In this document: piece after piece, positions 9,182 through 16,899 of the stretch
Layout: every line of letters starts with the position of its first letter
How positions within the stretch are numbered: position 1 is the first letter of the stretch
From: a virus
Virus record (IMG/VR): IMGVR_UViG_3300025138_000039
Location: 1-62,212 of that record
Direction: 5' to 3' (one strand)
DNA: 62,212 bases
Translations under genes and position numbers: made by a program
Notes under the pieces: generated by a model
Told to the model about the DNA's origin: nothing
Database searches by the model: none
Seen by the model: the letters and a program-made list of their open reading frames with translations, nothing else

Positions 9182-10012
9182 ATGGGTGGTAACATCTTTA
9201 AAAACATCGCATCGGCAATTCCTAGAGATAGAGTTGAACCAACAATAGAAGCCTACACGAAGGTACTCGGAGAGATCTTTCCAATGAAAGCTCATTCTCT
9301 CTCCTTCTTCGAACCAGTAGGTTCTGCTGGAAAGAAACCAATCTCCGGAGATCTTGACCTAGCCATTGATGCGACTCACATAGTTCGGTCATTTACAAGT
9401 TCAGAAATAGGCAAGTGGGGAATTGAGTGGGACGATTGGAATGATCTCTACACAAAGATACATAAGCGCTCACGCACAGCAACTTATCAAATGTCTAAGA
9501 TGCGTGCTTTATTGACCTTAATCTCTGCAAAACTTACGGAGAAGATGGATGTGAATGATAGAGTTACTGCTGGTAACATCTTTACATGTTTTGAACAACA
9601 TGACGAGTCCGGCCCAACTGGAGACTTCGTTCAAGTCGATTGGATGGTCGGAGACATCGATTGGCTTAGGTGGTCTTACTATTCTCATGGAGAACAAGGT
9701 CTCAAAGGACTACATAGAACCCAGTTCTTGGTTGCACTATTCTCAGAGATTGGATACACATTTAATCACTTTTCCGGCATCAAAGAGAAAAAGACCTCAG
9801 AATGGGCAATTACGTCGCCTGAGGATGCACTACAGCTTCTTTCAGAGCACTACGGAATGGTAGAACATAGCCAAACTCAAACATTCGCTCAGCTCCATTC
9901 TTGGCTGCTTAAATCAGATTCAACCTCTTATTTCAAGGTTATTTCTCGCTATAGAGAAATCTTGAAAGTTCAAAAAGAAAACATTCCAAATGCACTCAGT
10001 CATACTATTTAG
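9182..10012 (+). CDS. Pol-beta-type nucleotidyltransferase
   Basis: Start is the ATG at 9182, with TGGAGG 6 nt upstream; earlier in-frame starts lie inside the promoter. The 276-residue protein carries the minimal nucleotidyltransferase signature GSAGKKPISGDLDLAID: a GS followed by paired aspartates in DLD. This is the metal-binding pattern of the polymerase-beta/KNTase/CCA-adding superfamily. The rest (a likely helical C-terminal half) is not recognised. It lies directly before a tRNA gene, which makes tRNA end repair one possibility; modification of another nucleic acid or a small molecule is equally possible. It belongs to the promoter-driven DNA/RNA metabolism cluster. Confidence 0.7.
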   Translation: MGGNIFKNIASAIPRDRVEPTIEAYTKVLGEIFPMKAHSLSFFEPVGSAGKKPISGDLDLAIDATHIVRSFTSSEIGKWGIEWDDWNDLYTKIHKRSRTATYQMSKMRALLTLISAKLTEKMDVNDRVTAGNIFTCFEQHDESGPTGDFVQVDWMVGDIDWLRWSYYSHGEQGLKGLHRTQFLVALFSEIGYTFNHFSGIKEKKTSEWAITSPEDALQLLSEHYGMVEHSQTQTFAQLHSWLLKSDSTSYFKVISRYREILKVQKENIPNALSHTI

Positions 10013-10022
10013 AAATGAATGT

Positions 10023-10098
10023 GGGGGGTTAGCTCAGTTGGGAGAGCATCTGCTTTGCACGCAGGGGGTCAGGAGTTCAAATCTCCTACTCTCCACCA
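10023..10098 (+). tRNA. tRNA-Ala (anticodon TGC)
   Basis: A complete 76-nt cloverleaf. Acceptor GGGGGGT (10023-10029) pairs with ACTCTCC (10088-10094) with two G-U pairs. The D arm begins TTAGCTCAGTTGGGAGAGC, and the CTGCTTTGCACGCAG region carries anticodon TGC. The T arm is AGGAG TTCAAAT CTCCT. Discriminator A and CCA are encoded. It reads the GCA (and probably other GCN) Ala codons, of interest because the phage makes an extremely Ala-rich fibre encoded mostly with GCT. Confidence 0.95.
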
Positions 10099-10144
10099 TT
10101 TTTTAGAACTTAAGTTCGATTCGGAGCTCTCACACCTCCTCTAG

Positions 10145-10170
10145 ACCTCTCTTCGGAGAGGTTTTTTTTT
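10145..10170 (+). terminator. Rho-independent terminator
   Basis: Stem ACCTCTC / GAGAGGT closed by a TTCG tetraloop, followed by a run of T. Ends the replication-gene and tRNA transcript. Confidence 0.92.
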
Positions 10171-10190
10171 GCACTATGCACACGTAGTGA

Positions 10191-10197
10191 CTATTTA
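10191..10197 (+). promoter_or_regulatory. CTATTTA box, candidate late promoter
   Basis: Lies 39 nt before the ATG at 10236, directly after a strong terminator, so a new transcript must begin about here. No TTGACA-type promoter is visible in the gap. Confidence 0.5.
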
Positions 10198-10235
10198 AGT
10201 GAAGATCACCAAACCAAAGACTTAGGAGTCCACAA

Positions 10236-10580
10236 ATGAAACTTACAAAAGAAACATTAAAAAGAATCATCAAAGAAGAGATGATGCAAGTTATGCATGA
10301 AATGGATTCTGAACAAACCAACGACTTGCCCGAGCCATTGAAAGAACTACAGCATCGGCTTGAGGCCATAAACGGTGACTTCACTAACTTTAAAATTGAA
10401 AGAAATGGTGACACTTTAGATGTTGAATATGAATCAACCGACCCCAATAGCCAGTTTAGAGGAGACGAACGTGGCATCATCGCATCACCCTCTACAGAAA
10501 AAGGAGAGCCGCAAGTTAATATCGACGGCAATGAGATGACCATAGAAAAGGCTGTTGCATTCTTGAACGGCGAAATCTGA
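10236..10580 (+). CDS. Small protein with MKLTK-type leader (putative capsid-targeted protein 1)
   Basis: 114 residues. It begins with the leader MKLTKETLKRIIKEE, nearly identical in four other small proteins of this window. The leader is an amphipathic helix containing I12-K13-E14, which fits the (I/L)-x-E site cut by T4-type prohead proteases. The body (about 95 residues, acidic) shows no known domain. SD TAGGAG is about 9 nt upstream. A candidate late promoter and a terminator frame it. I infer packaging into the prohead and cleavage of the leader; this is not proven. Confidence 0.75.
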   Translation: MKLTKETLKRIIKEEMMQVMHEMDSEQTNDLPEPLKELQHRLEAINGDFTNFKIERNGDTLDVEYESTDPNSQFRGDERGIIASPSTEKGEPQVNIDGNEMTIEKAVAFLNGEI

Positions 10581-10786
10581 AAACACTAGACCTTCACGGG
10601 TCTAAGCATAAAGATGCTAAACGCAAACTCGAACTATTTATTAATAGCAATTGGCGAAGCAGGATGAAGGTTGTTACCGGAAACTCAGAAGCCATGAAGG
10701 ATCTTGTTTGTTCATTGTTGAGCTACTACGATCTAGAATATGAGCGAGGCGAGTTCCTCGGTTACATAATTGTTATAGAGCACTAG
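10577..10786 (+). CDS. Smr-domain protein with probable CTG start
   Basis: A 69-codon frame from CTG at 10577 to TAG at 10784. It opens LKTLDLHGSKHKDAKRKLEL and continues with RMKVVTGNSEAMKDLVCSLL. TLDLHG followed by a helix and a VVTGNS strand-loop is the layout of the Smr fold (MutS2 C-terminal domain, nicking or RNA-cleaving family). No ATG, GTG or TTG exists between the upstream in-frame stop (10532) and LDLHG. CTG at 10577 overlaps the TGA stop of the preceding gene as CTGA, like the ATGA overlaps elsewhere here. Compared with stand-alone Smr domains (about 80 residues) it is short but covers the core. Confidence 0.7.
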   Translation: MKTLDLHGSKHKDAKRKLELFINSNWRSRMKVVTGNSEAMKDLVCSLLSYYDLEYERGEFLGYIIVIEH

Positions 10787-10794
10787 GAGTTATC

Positions 10795-11700
10795 ATGCTA
10801 TTAGCCTTATTTTTGGCCTGCGGTGGAGACATCGGAATTAGAACAACGGACAAGGTCCAAGTCTTAGATACATCTGTTGAAGATACGGACATCGTAACAG
10901 AAGCGTCCACAGAGCCTTCTGGTGAACCGGCTATCGAACCATCAACGGAACCGTCGGATGAGCCTCTAGAGGGTACTGTTGGGCTTGTAAACTACAATCT
11001 AGAGCAAATTGCTTGTCTACAATGCATGGGCGTATCCCAAGAGATCACTATTCAATTCGAAGCAAAGTTCCACGACAAAATAGGCGAGACACATCCAACA
11101 TGGTATCCACCATCAGGACAGTGCGTAAACTCAATGAATCCTGTGTCCATCTTCGTGCAAGGAAAGAACATCGGCTCATCAATCAATGTATTTGGTAATC
11201 CCAATTCATTCACAGCGTTTAACAACAATTCGAACATCTATAGTGGGTTCTTGACGGAATCACAATATGACCGAGACACTCAAATGAATGTGCAAACTCA
11301 AGATGGAACATCGTTCCAATTCAGATCTATTCACGGCTTTGACTTTATTGAGCCTCTAGAGATGCGCTATGTAGACCCATCCTATGCCTTCGCAGCAGTT
11401 GTGTCAAAGTTTGGAACACAATTCTCATGGGGACCATCCGGAGGACAGGACCTGTTCAATATCACAATCGCAACCTATTCCTCAGATGGAAGTCAACTTC
11501 TTGGTGTCGCATCATGTTCGGGACCAGATAGTGGCTACATGTCCTTTGATGGATCTTACTTTCAGACCTATCCCTATTGGTCACTTACTGCGATTCATAT
11601 GACAAGATTTTCCCAACAAAGAGTTCCTTACGAAGGACTCAATGGCTATGTCGACGTACAACTCGAATGGTCCGTCGTAGGAACCGGCCACATCGAATAA
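10795..11700 (+). CDS. Predicted lipoprotein with Ser/Thr/Glu/Pro linker
   Basis: 301 residues; SD AGGAG precedes the ATG. The N-terminus MLLALFLACGG is a very short hydrophobic segment ending in a lipobox-like LAC, so C9 could be lipidated and the protein anchored in a host membrane. It lacks the usual positive n-region. Residues about 38-58 are a low-complexity linker of TEPS/GEPA-type repeats, as in many secreted lipoproteins. The remaining ~240 residues look beta-rich, with no family recognised. Possible roles are superinfection exclusion, altered surface properties, or a captured host gene. The linker style is unlike any other protein in the window. Confidence 0.6.
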   Translation: MLLALFLACGGDIGIRTTDKVQVLDTSVEDTDIVTEASTEPSGEPAIEPSTEPSDEPLEGTVGLVNYNLEQIACLQCMGVSQEITIQFEAKFHDKIGETHPTWYPPSGQCVNSMNPVSIFVQGKNIGSSINVFGNPNSFTAFNNNSNIYSGFLTESQYDRDTQMNVQTQDGTSFQFRSIHGFDFIEPLEMRYVDPSYAFAAVVSKFGTQFSWGPSGGQDLFNITIATYSSDGSQLLGVASCSGPDSGYMSFDGSYFQTYPYWSLTAIHMTRFSQQRVPYEGLNGYVDVQLEWSVVGTGHIE

Positions 11701-11718
11701 CTTCCGCTACTCTCGACA

Positions 11719-11725
11719 CTATTTA
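11719..11725 (+). promoter_or_regulatory. CTATTTA box, candidate late promoter
   Basis: Lies 24 nt before the GTG start at 11743, in the 42-nt gap after the lipoprotein gene. Confidence 0.4.
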
Positions 11726-11742
11726 CTAGTGGAGGGTTATGT

Positions 11743-11949
11743 GTGAAAGATATTGTTGTTGGAAGTTTGGTTATCTTTATTGAGGATTTTCAAAGCGAAA
11801 CCATTCCGAATGTCGGCATTGTTTTGGAAGTAATTGCTTTTGACGAACTGATCGGAGATTTTTACGGCGTGGAAGTTGTTTGGTACGCTGTTTTGTTTGG
11901 AGAAGTCGACATGGTTGTCTCATCTGAAATGATTAACTTGCTTAGTTAA
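11743..11949 (+). CDS. Small SH3-like barrel protein (VxGSLVxx family)
   Basis: 68 residues from a GTG start (SD GGAGGG about 7 nt upstream). The nearby ATG at 11739 is in a frame that closes quickly. The pattern VVGSLVIFIED ... NVGIVLEVI ... YGVEVVWY resembles the three small proteins at 58.8-59.4 kb (GDLV ... GxIGIV ... Y.V.F). It suggests a five-stranded SH3-like barrel of unknown binding partner. Confidence 0.55.
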   Translation: MKDIVVGSLVIFIEDFQSETIPNVGIVLEVIAFDELIGDFYGVEVVWYAVLFGEVDMVVSSEMINLLS

Positions 11950-11950
11950 C

Positions 11951-11979
11951 TTGACAAATTAATCTCAACATGTTATATT
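11951..11979 (+). promoter_or_regulatory. Sigma70-type promoter, TTGACA-17-TATATT
   Basis: TTGACA at 11951-11956, 17-base spacer, TATATT at 11974-11979 with extended TGT. Drives the gene at 12004. Confidence 0.85.
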
Positions 11980-12003
11980 ATCTTATACATTAGGAGGTAT
12001 AAC

Positions 12004-12324
12004 ATGAACAAGTTTATAGACGATGCCGTCAAAAAAGGCTATGAGTTTATCGTAATAGAACCACAAGAGTGCTACAATGATTCGATAGTGGCTTTTGATA
12101 GAGGCAGATTAGTTTATGATACAGAACAGTTAATGGACTGCTCACGTAAATATTACGAATGGGAGTACGCAACTGCGATTGAGTGGTTTGAGTATAACAC
12201 TCTATCTCTCACATATATGGAAGGAGGGCCGCTATTTTTTGAAGAAGATGAACAATTTTACTTGACACAAGAAGATGAACGTGTTACATTAAAAGTACGC
12301 AATAAAATCCTGGAGGACAAATGA
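12004..12324 (+). CDS. Small acidic protein of unknown function
   Basis: 106 residues; SD TAGGAGG precedes the ATG. Rich in Glu, Asp, Tyr and Trp (WEYATAIEWFEYN) with no recognised motif. It has its own promoter 25 nt upstream. A second promoter of the same class lies inside its 3' end to serve the next gene. Its TGA stop overlaps the downstream ATG (ATGA). Its position suggests co-expression with the Mre11-Rad50 fusion, but no role can be assigned. Confidence 0.7.
   Translation: MNKFIDDAVKKGYEFIVIEPQECYNDSIVAFDRGRLVYDTEQLMDCSRKYYEWEYATAIEWFEYNTLSLTYMEGGPLFFEEDEQFYLTQEDERVTLKVRNKILEDK
12262..12290 (+). promoter_or_regulatory. Intragenic sigma70-type promoter, TTGACA-17-TACATT
   Basis: TTGACA at 12262-12267, 17-base spacer, TACATT at 12285-12290 after TGT. 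It lies inside the 3' end of the preceding gene and 31 nt before the SbcD-SbcC start. Confidence 0.75.
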
Positions 12325-15300
12325 AGCGCATCGCACACATTTCAGACACACATATTAGAAACCTTAAATATCACGATGAATATCGACACGTATTTAATCA
12401 AATATATGACTCCCTAAAGCAAGAGCAACCCGACTACATTGTACACACCGGCGATCTTGCTCATACAAAGACACAGTTATCACCAGAATACTTTGAGATG
12501 GCTTCGAACTTTTTAAAGTCTCTATCGGACATTGCACCAACAATTATGATTCTTGGAAATCATGACGGAAACCTTAAGAATGGAGACCGGCAAGATGCAG
12601 TTACTCCTATAGCAGAAGCAATGCAACATCCAAACTTCACTTTACTTAAGAACTCAGGAGAGTATTCCCCTGAACCAGGCGTTACATTCAATGTCCTTTC
12701 TGTCTTCGATAGAGACAATTGGAGATCGCCTTCCAATTCAAAGTCAATTAATATTGCATTGTATCATGGCGCCGTCCGTGGATCTCAGGTGGGATCCGGA
12801 TTTTCTTTGGATCACGGTGAGGATGATTTATCAATTTTTTCTGACTTTGATTACGCGATGCTTGGAGATATCCATCGCACCCAACACTTGGATGTCGAAG
12901 GAAGAGTGTGGTATTGTGGTTCAACTGTTCAGCAGAACTTTGGAGAATCTCAATTAAAAGGTTACTTAATTTGGAACATTCACTCTAAAGAAAAGCACAC
13001 CATTCAAAAAAGATTATTTCGCTCGCCACGACCATTTGTAACAATAGAGCTAAATCAAGACGGAACTTTGCCCAAAGCAGATGTTCCCAAGAATTCTCGA
13101 TTGCGTTTGGTTTGTAATCACAACTTGCCTATGGCCAAACTAAAGAGAGCATGCGATTATGCACAAGTAAAATGGTCAACCCATTCCGTTAGCTTTATTA
13201 ATAATTCATCAGCAACAGGCGCAGTATCTTCCGCTAAGAATGGTAGGGCACTAAACATGAGAGACCCAAAGAATCAAGAAAAATTCTTAAGAGAATTTAT
13301 GTCGGATCAACAAATTGATGATTCTATCCGCGAGAAAGTTGTAGAATTATCTCGAGAGTACCTAAAGAAAGTAGACACTTCAACAGGAACGTCACGTAAT
13401 GTTGTTTGGGATATTAAGAAAATGCAATGGAACTACCTATTTAACTACGGAAAGGGCAACACGTTGGACTTCTCCAAACTCAATGGTTTGGTTGGTATCT
13501 TCGGAAAGAATTATTCAGGCAAATCTTCAATTGTCGACGCTGCTCTCTTCGGATTATTTAATACAACATCAAAGGGAGAAAGAAAGAATGTCCATATCAT
13601 CAATCAAAACCAAGAAAGAGCTCTTTGTAAGCTCGAGATCGCTGTCGGTGATGATCTATACAAAGTTACTCGAAGCCTCGAAAAAACAACCATCCGCTCT
13701 AAAGGCAAAGAAAGCCACTCAGCCAAAACAGAATTAGACTTCACAAAGTATACTTTTGGTACAATCGCCGAGTCTAAAAATGGCGACACTCGAAATAAGA
13801 CTGATGAAAACATAAGAAATACGTTTGGATCTCTAGAGGATTTCATGATGACCTCATTAGCAGCACAGAACGATTCCTTTGGATTTATCAACGAAGGCTC
13901 GACAAAGCGTAAAGAAATCTTGGCTAAGTTCTTAGATTTACAAATCTTTGATCAAATGCACAAACTAGCAAAGCAAGACTCAGCAGAAATGCGAGGAGTA
14001 ATTAAACACCTCCAGTCCGCTGATTGGGGCAGGAAACTGTCTAGGGCAAATGCTGAGTTGTCAGAGATCTTGGAAGATATTGCAACCCAAAGAGACTTGT
14101 GTACAAAGCACGTATCTAGACTCGAGACCTTGAAAGAAGAGCAGCAATTGATAAAGAATCAAGTCGATGCTGCATCACAAAAAGAAATAAACATCGAAAG
14201 CGTAGAAAAGAATCTTTTAAAAGCTCGTAAATCGCTTTCAAGCAACTCTAAAGAGATGGCTAGGCTATCTACCGAGATAGCATCAAAACGATCTCAAATT
14301 GAAGATTTAAGCCTTAGATTGCCTAGTTTGCTCGAGGAGTCAGTTCAAGCAAAGGAAGAATTGCAAACACTGTCTTTACTCAAAGAACAAATAAGCAAAA
14401 CCCACAAGGCTGCTGAAAAAGCAAAACGAGAAAGATCTAGGCTACAATCCAAGATAGACATGTTGCACGACCATGAGTACGATCCAGATTGCAGCTTCTG
14501 TAGTAACAACGAGTTTGTTAAGAAAGCAGAAGAAGCAAAGGTTACGATTGTGGACGTTATTCAGAACATAGAGGCTCTTAATTCCGAAATGCTTGACTTG
14601 AAAATGAAAGCATCGCTGATTAACGAAGTTTATTCAGAAGCAATTGTCCGAGACTATGAAGTCCAACGCGACACATTAACAAGGGAGCAATCTGAAGTTC
14701 GCAACATGTCCTTAAAGCGGGAAAACTGCGAAGGAAAGGTTTCATTGATGGAGAGGAAAATCAACGACTGTGAGTCAGACATTGCTTACTATAGCGATAA
14801 CATCGAAGCATATGAGAATCTAACATCTCTACAAGGAGATTTGAGTGCGATTACCAAAACTGTAAGCATAAAAGCAGCCGAGATTCAACGCTGTGAAGAG
14901 AGAGTTCTGGGATTTATGTCTGAGAAGGGGTCTGCTGAAAGGATGATTCATGAAGCTTCTGAGAGAATTCAACAAATCAAAGACGCTGAGCGGGACTACA
15001 TTGCTTATGATATTTTTGTGAAAGCAACCCATCCAAATGGAATTTCTTATGAAGTCATTAAGTCCATGCTACCAGTTATCAATGAAGAGATACAAAAGGT
15101 GCTTTCTTCAATTGTTGATTTTCAAGTATTCTTCGCAGAAGACGGAGGAAAGCTCGAGATATACCTCAAGCATCCAAAGTACGATCCTCGGCCATTGTCA
15201 ATGGGTTCTGGTGCAGAAAAGACAATCGCGTCTATGGCTGTTCGACTTGCTTTGATCTCTGTATCTTCTCTTCCAAAGTCCAACATATTTGTCCTCGACG

Positions 15301-15476
15301 AACCAGCGACTGCGCTAGACGCAGAACACATGGAAGGCTTCGCTAGACTGTTACAAATGATTAAGACACAGTTTAAAACAGTTCTCTTAATTACGCACCT
15401 CGAAAGTCTGAAGGATGTCGTTGACATGTCGATAGATATAGATAAGACCGATGGGTATGCACAAGTAAAATTGTAA
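12321..15476 (+). CDS. Single-chain SbcD-SbcC (Mre11-Rad50; T4 gp47-gp46) nuclease-ATPase
   Basis: 1051 residues in one frame. Residues 1-~330 form a metallophosphoesterase nuclease: SDTH at 8-11, GD at 44-45, GNHD at 79-82. From ~370 a Rad50-type ATPase begins: Walker A GKNYSGKS at 395-402. Long coiled coil follows, broken by a zinc-hook CSFC at 724-727. The signature LSMGSG is at 959-964 and Walker B VLDEP at 991-995. In T4 the two halves are separate genes 47 and 46. The enzyme would resect DNA ends for recombination-dependent replication and degrade hairpins or host DNA. Start ATG overlaps the previous stop; SD GGAGG is 6 nt upstream. Confidence 0.92.
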   Translation: MKRIAHISDTHIRNLKYHDEYRHVFNQIYDSLKQEQPDYIVHTGDLAHTKTQLSPEYFEMASNFLKSLSDIAPTIMILGNHDGNLKNGDRQDAVTPIAEAMQHPNFTLLKNSGEYSPEPGVTFNVLSVFDRDNWRSPSNSKSINIALYHGAVRGSQVGSGFSLDHGEDDLSIFSDFDYAMLGDIHRTQHLDVEGRVWYCGSTVQQNFGESQLKGYLIWNIHSKEKHTIQKRLFRSPRPFVTIELNQDGTLPKADVPKNSRLRLVCNHNLPMAKLKRACDYAQVKWSTHSVSFINNSSATGAVSSAKNGRALNMRDPKNQEKFLREFMSDQQIDDSIREKVVELSREYLKKVDTSTGTSRNVVWDIKKMQWNYLFNYGKGNTLDFSKLNGLVGIFGKNYSGKSSIVDAALFGLFNTTSKGERKNVHIINQNQERALCKLEIAVGDDLYKVTRSLEKTTIRSKGKESHSAKTELDFTKYTFGTIAESKNGDTRNKTDENIRNTFGSLEDFMMTSLAAQNDSFGFINEGSTKRKEILAKFLDLQIFDQMHKLAKQDSAEMRGVIKHLQSADWGRKLSRANAELSEILEDIATQRDLCTKHVSRLETLKEEQQLIKNQVDAASQKEINIESVEKNLLKARKSLSSNSKEMARLSTEIASKRSQIEDLSLRLPSLLEESVQAKEELQTLSLLKEQISKTHKAAEKAKRERSRLQSKIDMLHDHEYDPDCSFCSNNEFVKKAEEAKVTIVDVIQNIEALNSEMLDLKMKASLINEVYSEAIVRDYEVQRDTLTREQSEVRNMSLKRENCEGKVSLMERKINDCESDIAYYSDNIEAYENLTSLQGDLSAITKTVSIKAAEIQRCEERVLGFMSEKGSAERMIHEASERIQQIKDAERDYIAYDIFVKATHPNGISYEVIKSMLPVINEEIQKVLSSIVDFQVFFAEDGGKLEIYLKHPKYDPRPLSMGSGAEKTIASMAVRLALISVSSLPKSNIFVLDEPATALDAEHMEGFARLLQMIKTQFKTVLLITHLESLKDVVDMSIDIDKTDGYAQVKL

Positions 15477-15484
15477 TCAAAGCG

Positions 15485-15491
15485 ACTATTT
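15485..15491 (+). promoter_or_regulatory. CTATTTA box, candidate late promoter
   Basis: Lies 33 nt before the ATG at 15518, at the head of the holin/spanin-like gene group. Confidence 0.5.
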
Positions 15492-15517
15492 AGAGCATTC
15501 TTTTGGAGGATTTTATT

Positions 15518-15712
15518 ATGGAAAACGAAGACAAAGGGATGCTCGATGCTGTTCAGGAGAAGGTTATCTCTCGAAAGCTTTTAGTATTCGCAGTAGCAAC
15601 AGCTCTAATGTACTTTTCAGACTTAAGCTCTGAAACATGGGGGATGATCGCAGTTACTTATATTGGCGGTCAAACAGCGATTGACTTCGCAACAGCATGG
15701 AGAAACGGATGA
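15518..15712 (+). CDS. Small membrane protein, holin-like
   Basis: 64 residues. Start is the ATG at 15518 (TTGGAGGA 7 nt upstream) rather than earlier codons. An acidic N-terminus precedes two hydrophobic stretches: residues ~20-37 (LLVFAVATALMYF) and ~41-56 (WGMIAVTYIGGQTAI). It ends with a short basic tail. Size and topology fit small holins that open the inner membrane at lysis. It is followed by two membrane coiled-coil proteins with ATGA overlaps, as in lysis cassettes. No endolysin gene is in the window, so the lysis role is inferred. Confidence 0.55.
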   Translation: MENEDKGMLDAVQEKVISRKLLVFAVATALMYFSDLSSETWGMIAVTYIGGQTAIDFATAWRNG

Positions 15713-16080
15713 TGTGGGATTGGATTAAAGATAAGTGGGAACTTGTTGCATCTGGACTCGTCGTCCTTTTTGTATTTGTTCTTGGAAGGAAGACTAAAGA
15801 AAAACAGGTCCAAGTAGCTGAAGCCTCCGCAACAGCAAAAGAGAAAGAGATAGAAACTATCGTCAAGACAGCTTCTGATGAGATACTAAAGAAATCTCTC
15901 GCAAGAAAAAAATATTCTGAATCACGACTTGCTCTAATGAAGAAGAGAAACACCGCCCAGACAGACTTAGAAAAGCACGATATTGAAAGAAAGCTTGAGC
16001 TGATTGAATTAGCAAAAGAAGACCCTGATGCTATTGATCGTATCTTGATGGAAGAATATAACATCGCAAAACTAAAATGA
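15709..16080 (+). CDS. Membrane-anchored coiled-coil protein, inner-spanin-like
   Basis: Start placed at the ATG at 15709, which overlaps the previous TGA. This gives 123 residues: one N-terminal membrane segment (residues ~11-26, VASGLVVLFVFVLG), then a highly charged Lys/Glu helix to the end. An N-terminal anchor with a long periplasmic coiled coil is the inner-membrane spanin (Rz-like) layout. No outer-membrane spanin lipoprotein is nested within it. Alternatively it may be a structural or membrane-remodelling protein. Confidence 0.55.
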   Translation: MMWDWIKDKWELVASGLVVLFVFVLGRKTKEKQVQVAEASATAKEKEIETIVKTASDEILKKSLARKKYSESRLALMKKRNTAQTDLEKHDIERKLELIELAKEDPDAIDRILMEEYNIAKLK

Positions 16081-16484
16081 TTTTACTAGTAATTTCATTA
16101 GTCTCTGCCGAGCCGCTCATGACCTCTCTCGATAAAGGTCAGGCGGCTCCTTTTGGTGGCAGACTATTCAACGATGAAGCAGTGGCTTCAATAATAGCAG
16201 GGAAAGAGTTCGCTGAGGAGCAATGCGAGATCCAAATGTCGTTAGATTATTCTCTACAATTAGCAGAGAAACAACTAGAAATTGACTATTTAGGCATTGA
16301 AAAGGAAACTTTGCAAAAGAAGCACGATGCACTAATGGAGATCCGAGACCAGGAAATCCAAACCTTGCGCAAGCACGTCAATCCTAAAAGATCCATGTGG
16401 ATCTTTTTTGGAGGCTTTACGTTGGGAACAGCGTCTTCTCTTGCGACATATTACGCAGTGGTGAATATAAATGATACGAATTAA
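16077..16484 (+). CDS. Exported coiled-coil protein with C-terminal membrane segment
   Basis: 135 residues; ATGA overlap with the upstream gene. The first 12 residues (MILLVISLVSAE) look like a minimal signal sequence. DKGQAAPFGGRLFNDEAVAS follows, a motif I recall in small phage proteins near holins. Residues ~45-100 are a charged helix likely to coil. Residues ~106-127 (MWIFFGGFTLGTASSLATYY) form a membrane segment. It probably acts with the two preceding membrane proteins at lysis or entry. Function is inferred from context only. Confidence 0.55.
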   Translation: MILLVISLVSAEPLMTSLDKGQAAPFGGRLFNDEAVASIIAGKEFAEEQCEIQMSLDYSLQLAEKQLEIDYLGIEKETLQKKHDALMEIRDQEIQTLRKHVNPKRSMWIFFGGFTLGTASSLATYYAVVNINDTN

Positions 16485-16899
16485 AATAAAACAATCTATT
16501 CAAAAAATAATAGGAATGGTCTGTCCAAAGCCGACTCAAGATCTAGAGTTGAATACTCGAAACAGAGACTCAGCAATCAAAGCTAAGCATATCAAATACG
16601 GACCTTTGAACGTCGATGAGCCTGGAGAATACTGGGAAGACATCGCAGAACATTGGGATACAGACGTGGATGCAGCAAAGAAGTCGCTTTGTGGGAATTG
16701 CGTTGCTTTCGATATAAGCCCCAGAATGGATGAGTGCATGCCCGGCACAACATCTGATGATGATGGACGACTTGGCTACTGTTGGATGCATAATTTCAAG
16801 TGTCACTCCGCTCGTAGCTGCTATACGTGGGCAAAAGGTGGACCTATCGAAAAAGATAAGGTTTCTTATGATTGGCAAAAACGAGGTGAAAGTGAGTAA
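16471..16899 (+). CDS. Cysteine-rich conserved phage protein
   Basis: 142 residues, starting 14 nt before the end of the previous gene; the SD is weak. The C-terminal half is dense in cysteine: CGNC, then C in RMDECMPG, YCWMHNFKCHS and RSCYTWAKGG. The regular spacing and nearby His suggest a metal- or iron-sulfur-binding fold, though disulfides are possible. I recall similar proteins of unknown function in marine T4-like phages near packaging genes. The region before residue ~70 is ordinary. The next gene begins inside its 3' end. Confidence 0.65.
   Translation: MIRIKIKQSIQKIIGMVCPKPTQDLELNTRNRDSAIKAKHIKYGPLNVDEPGEYWEDIAEHWDTDVDAAKKSLCGNCVAFDISPRMDECMPGTTSDDDGRLGYCWMHNFKCHSARSCYTWAKGGPIEKDKVSYDWQKRGESE

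Noticed and set aside
15518-16484. A complete lysis cassette with endolysin
   Set aside because: No lysozyme, amidase or peptidase domain is present in or near these genes; only holin- and spanin-like membrane proteins are seen.
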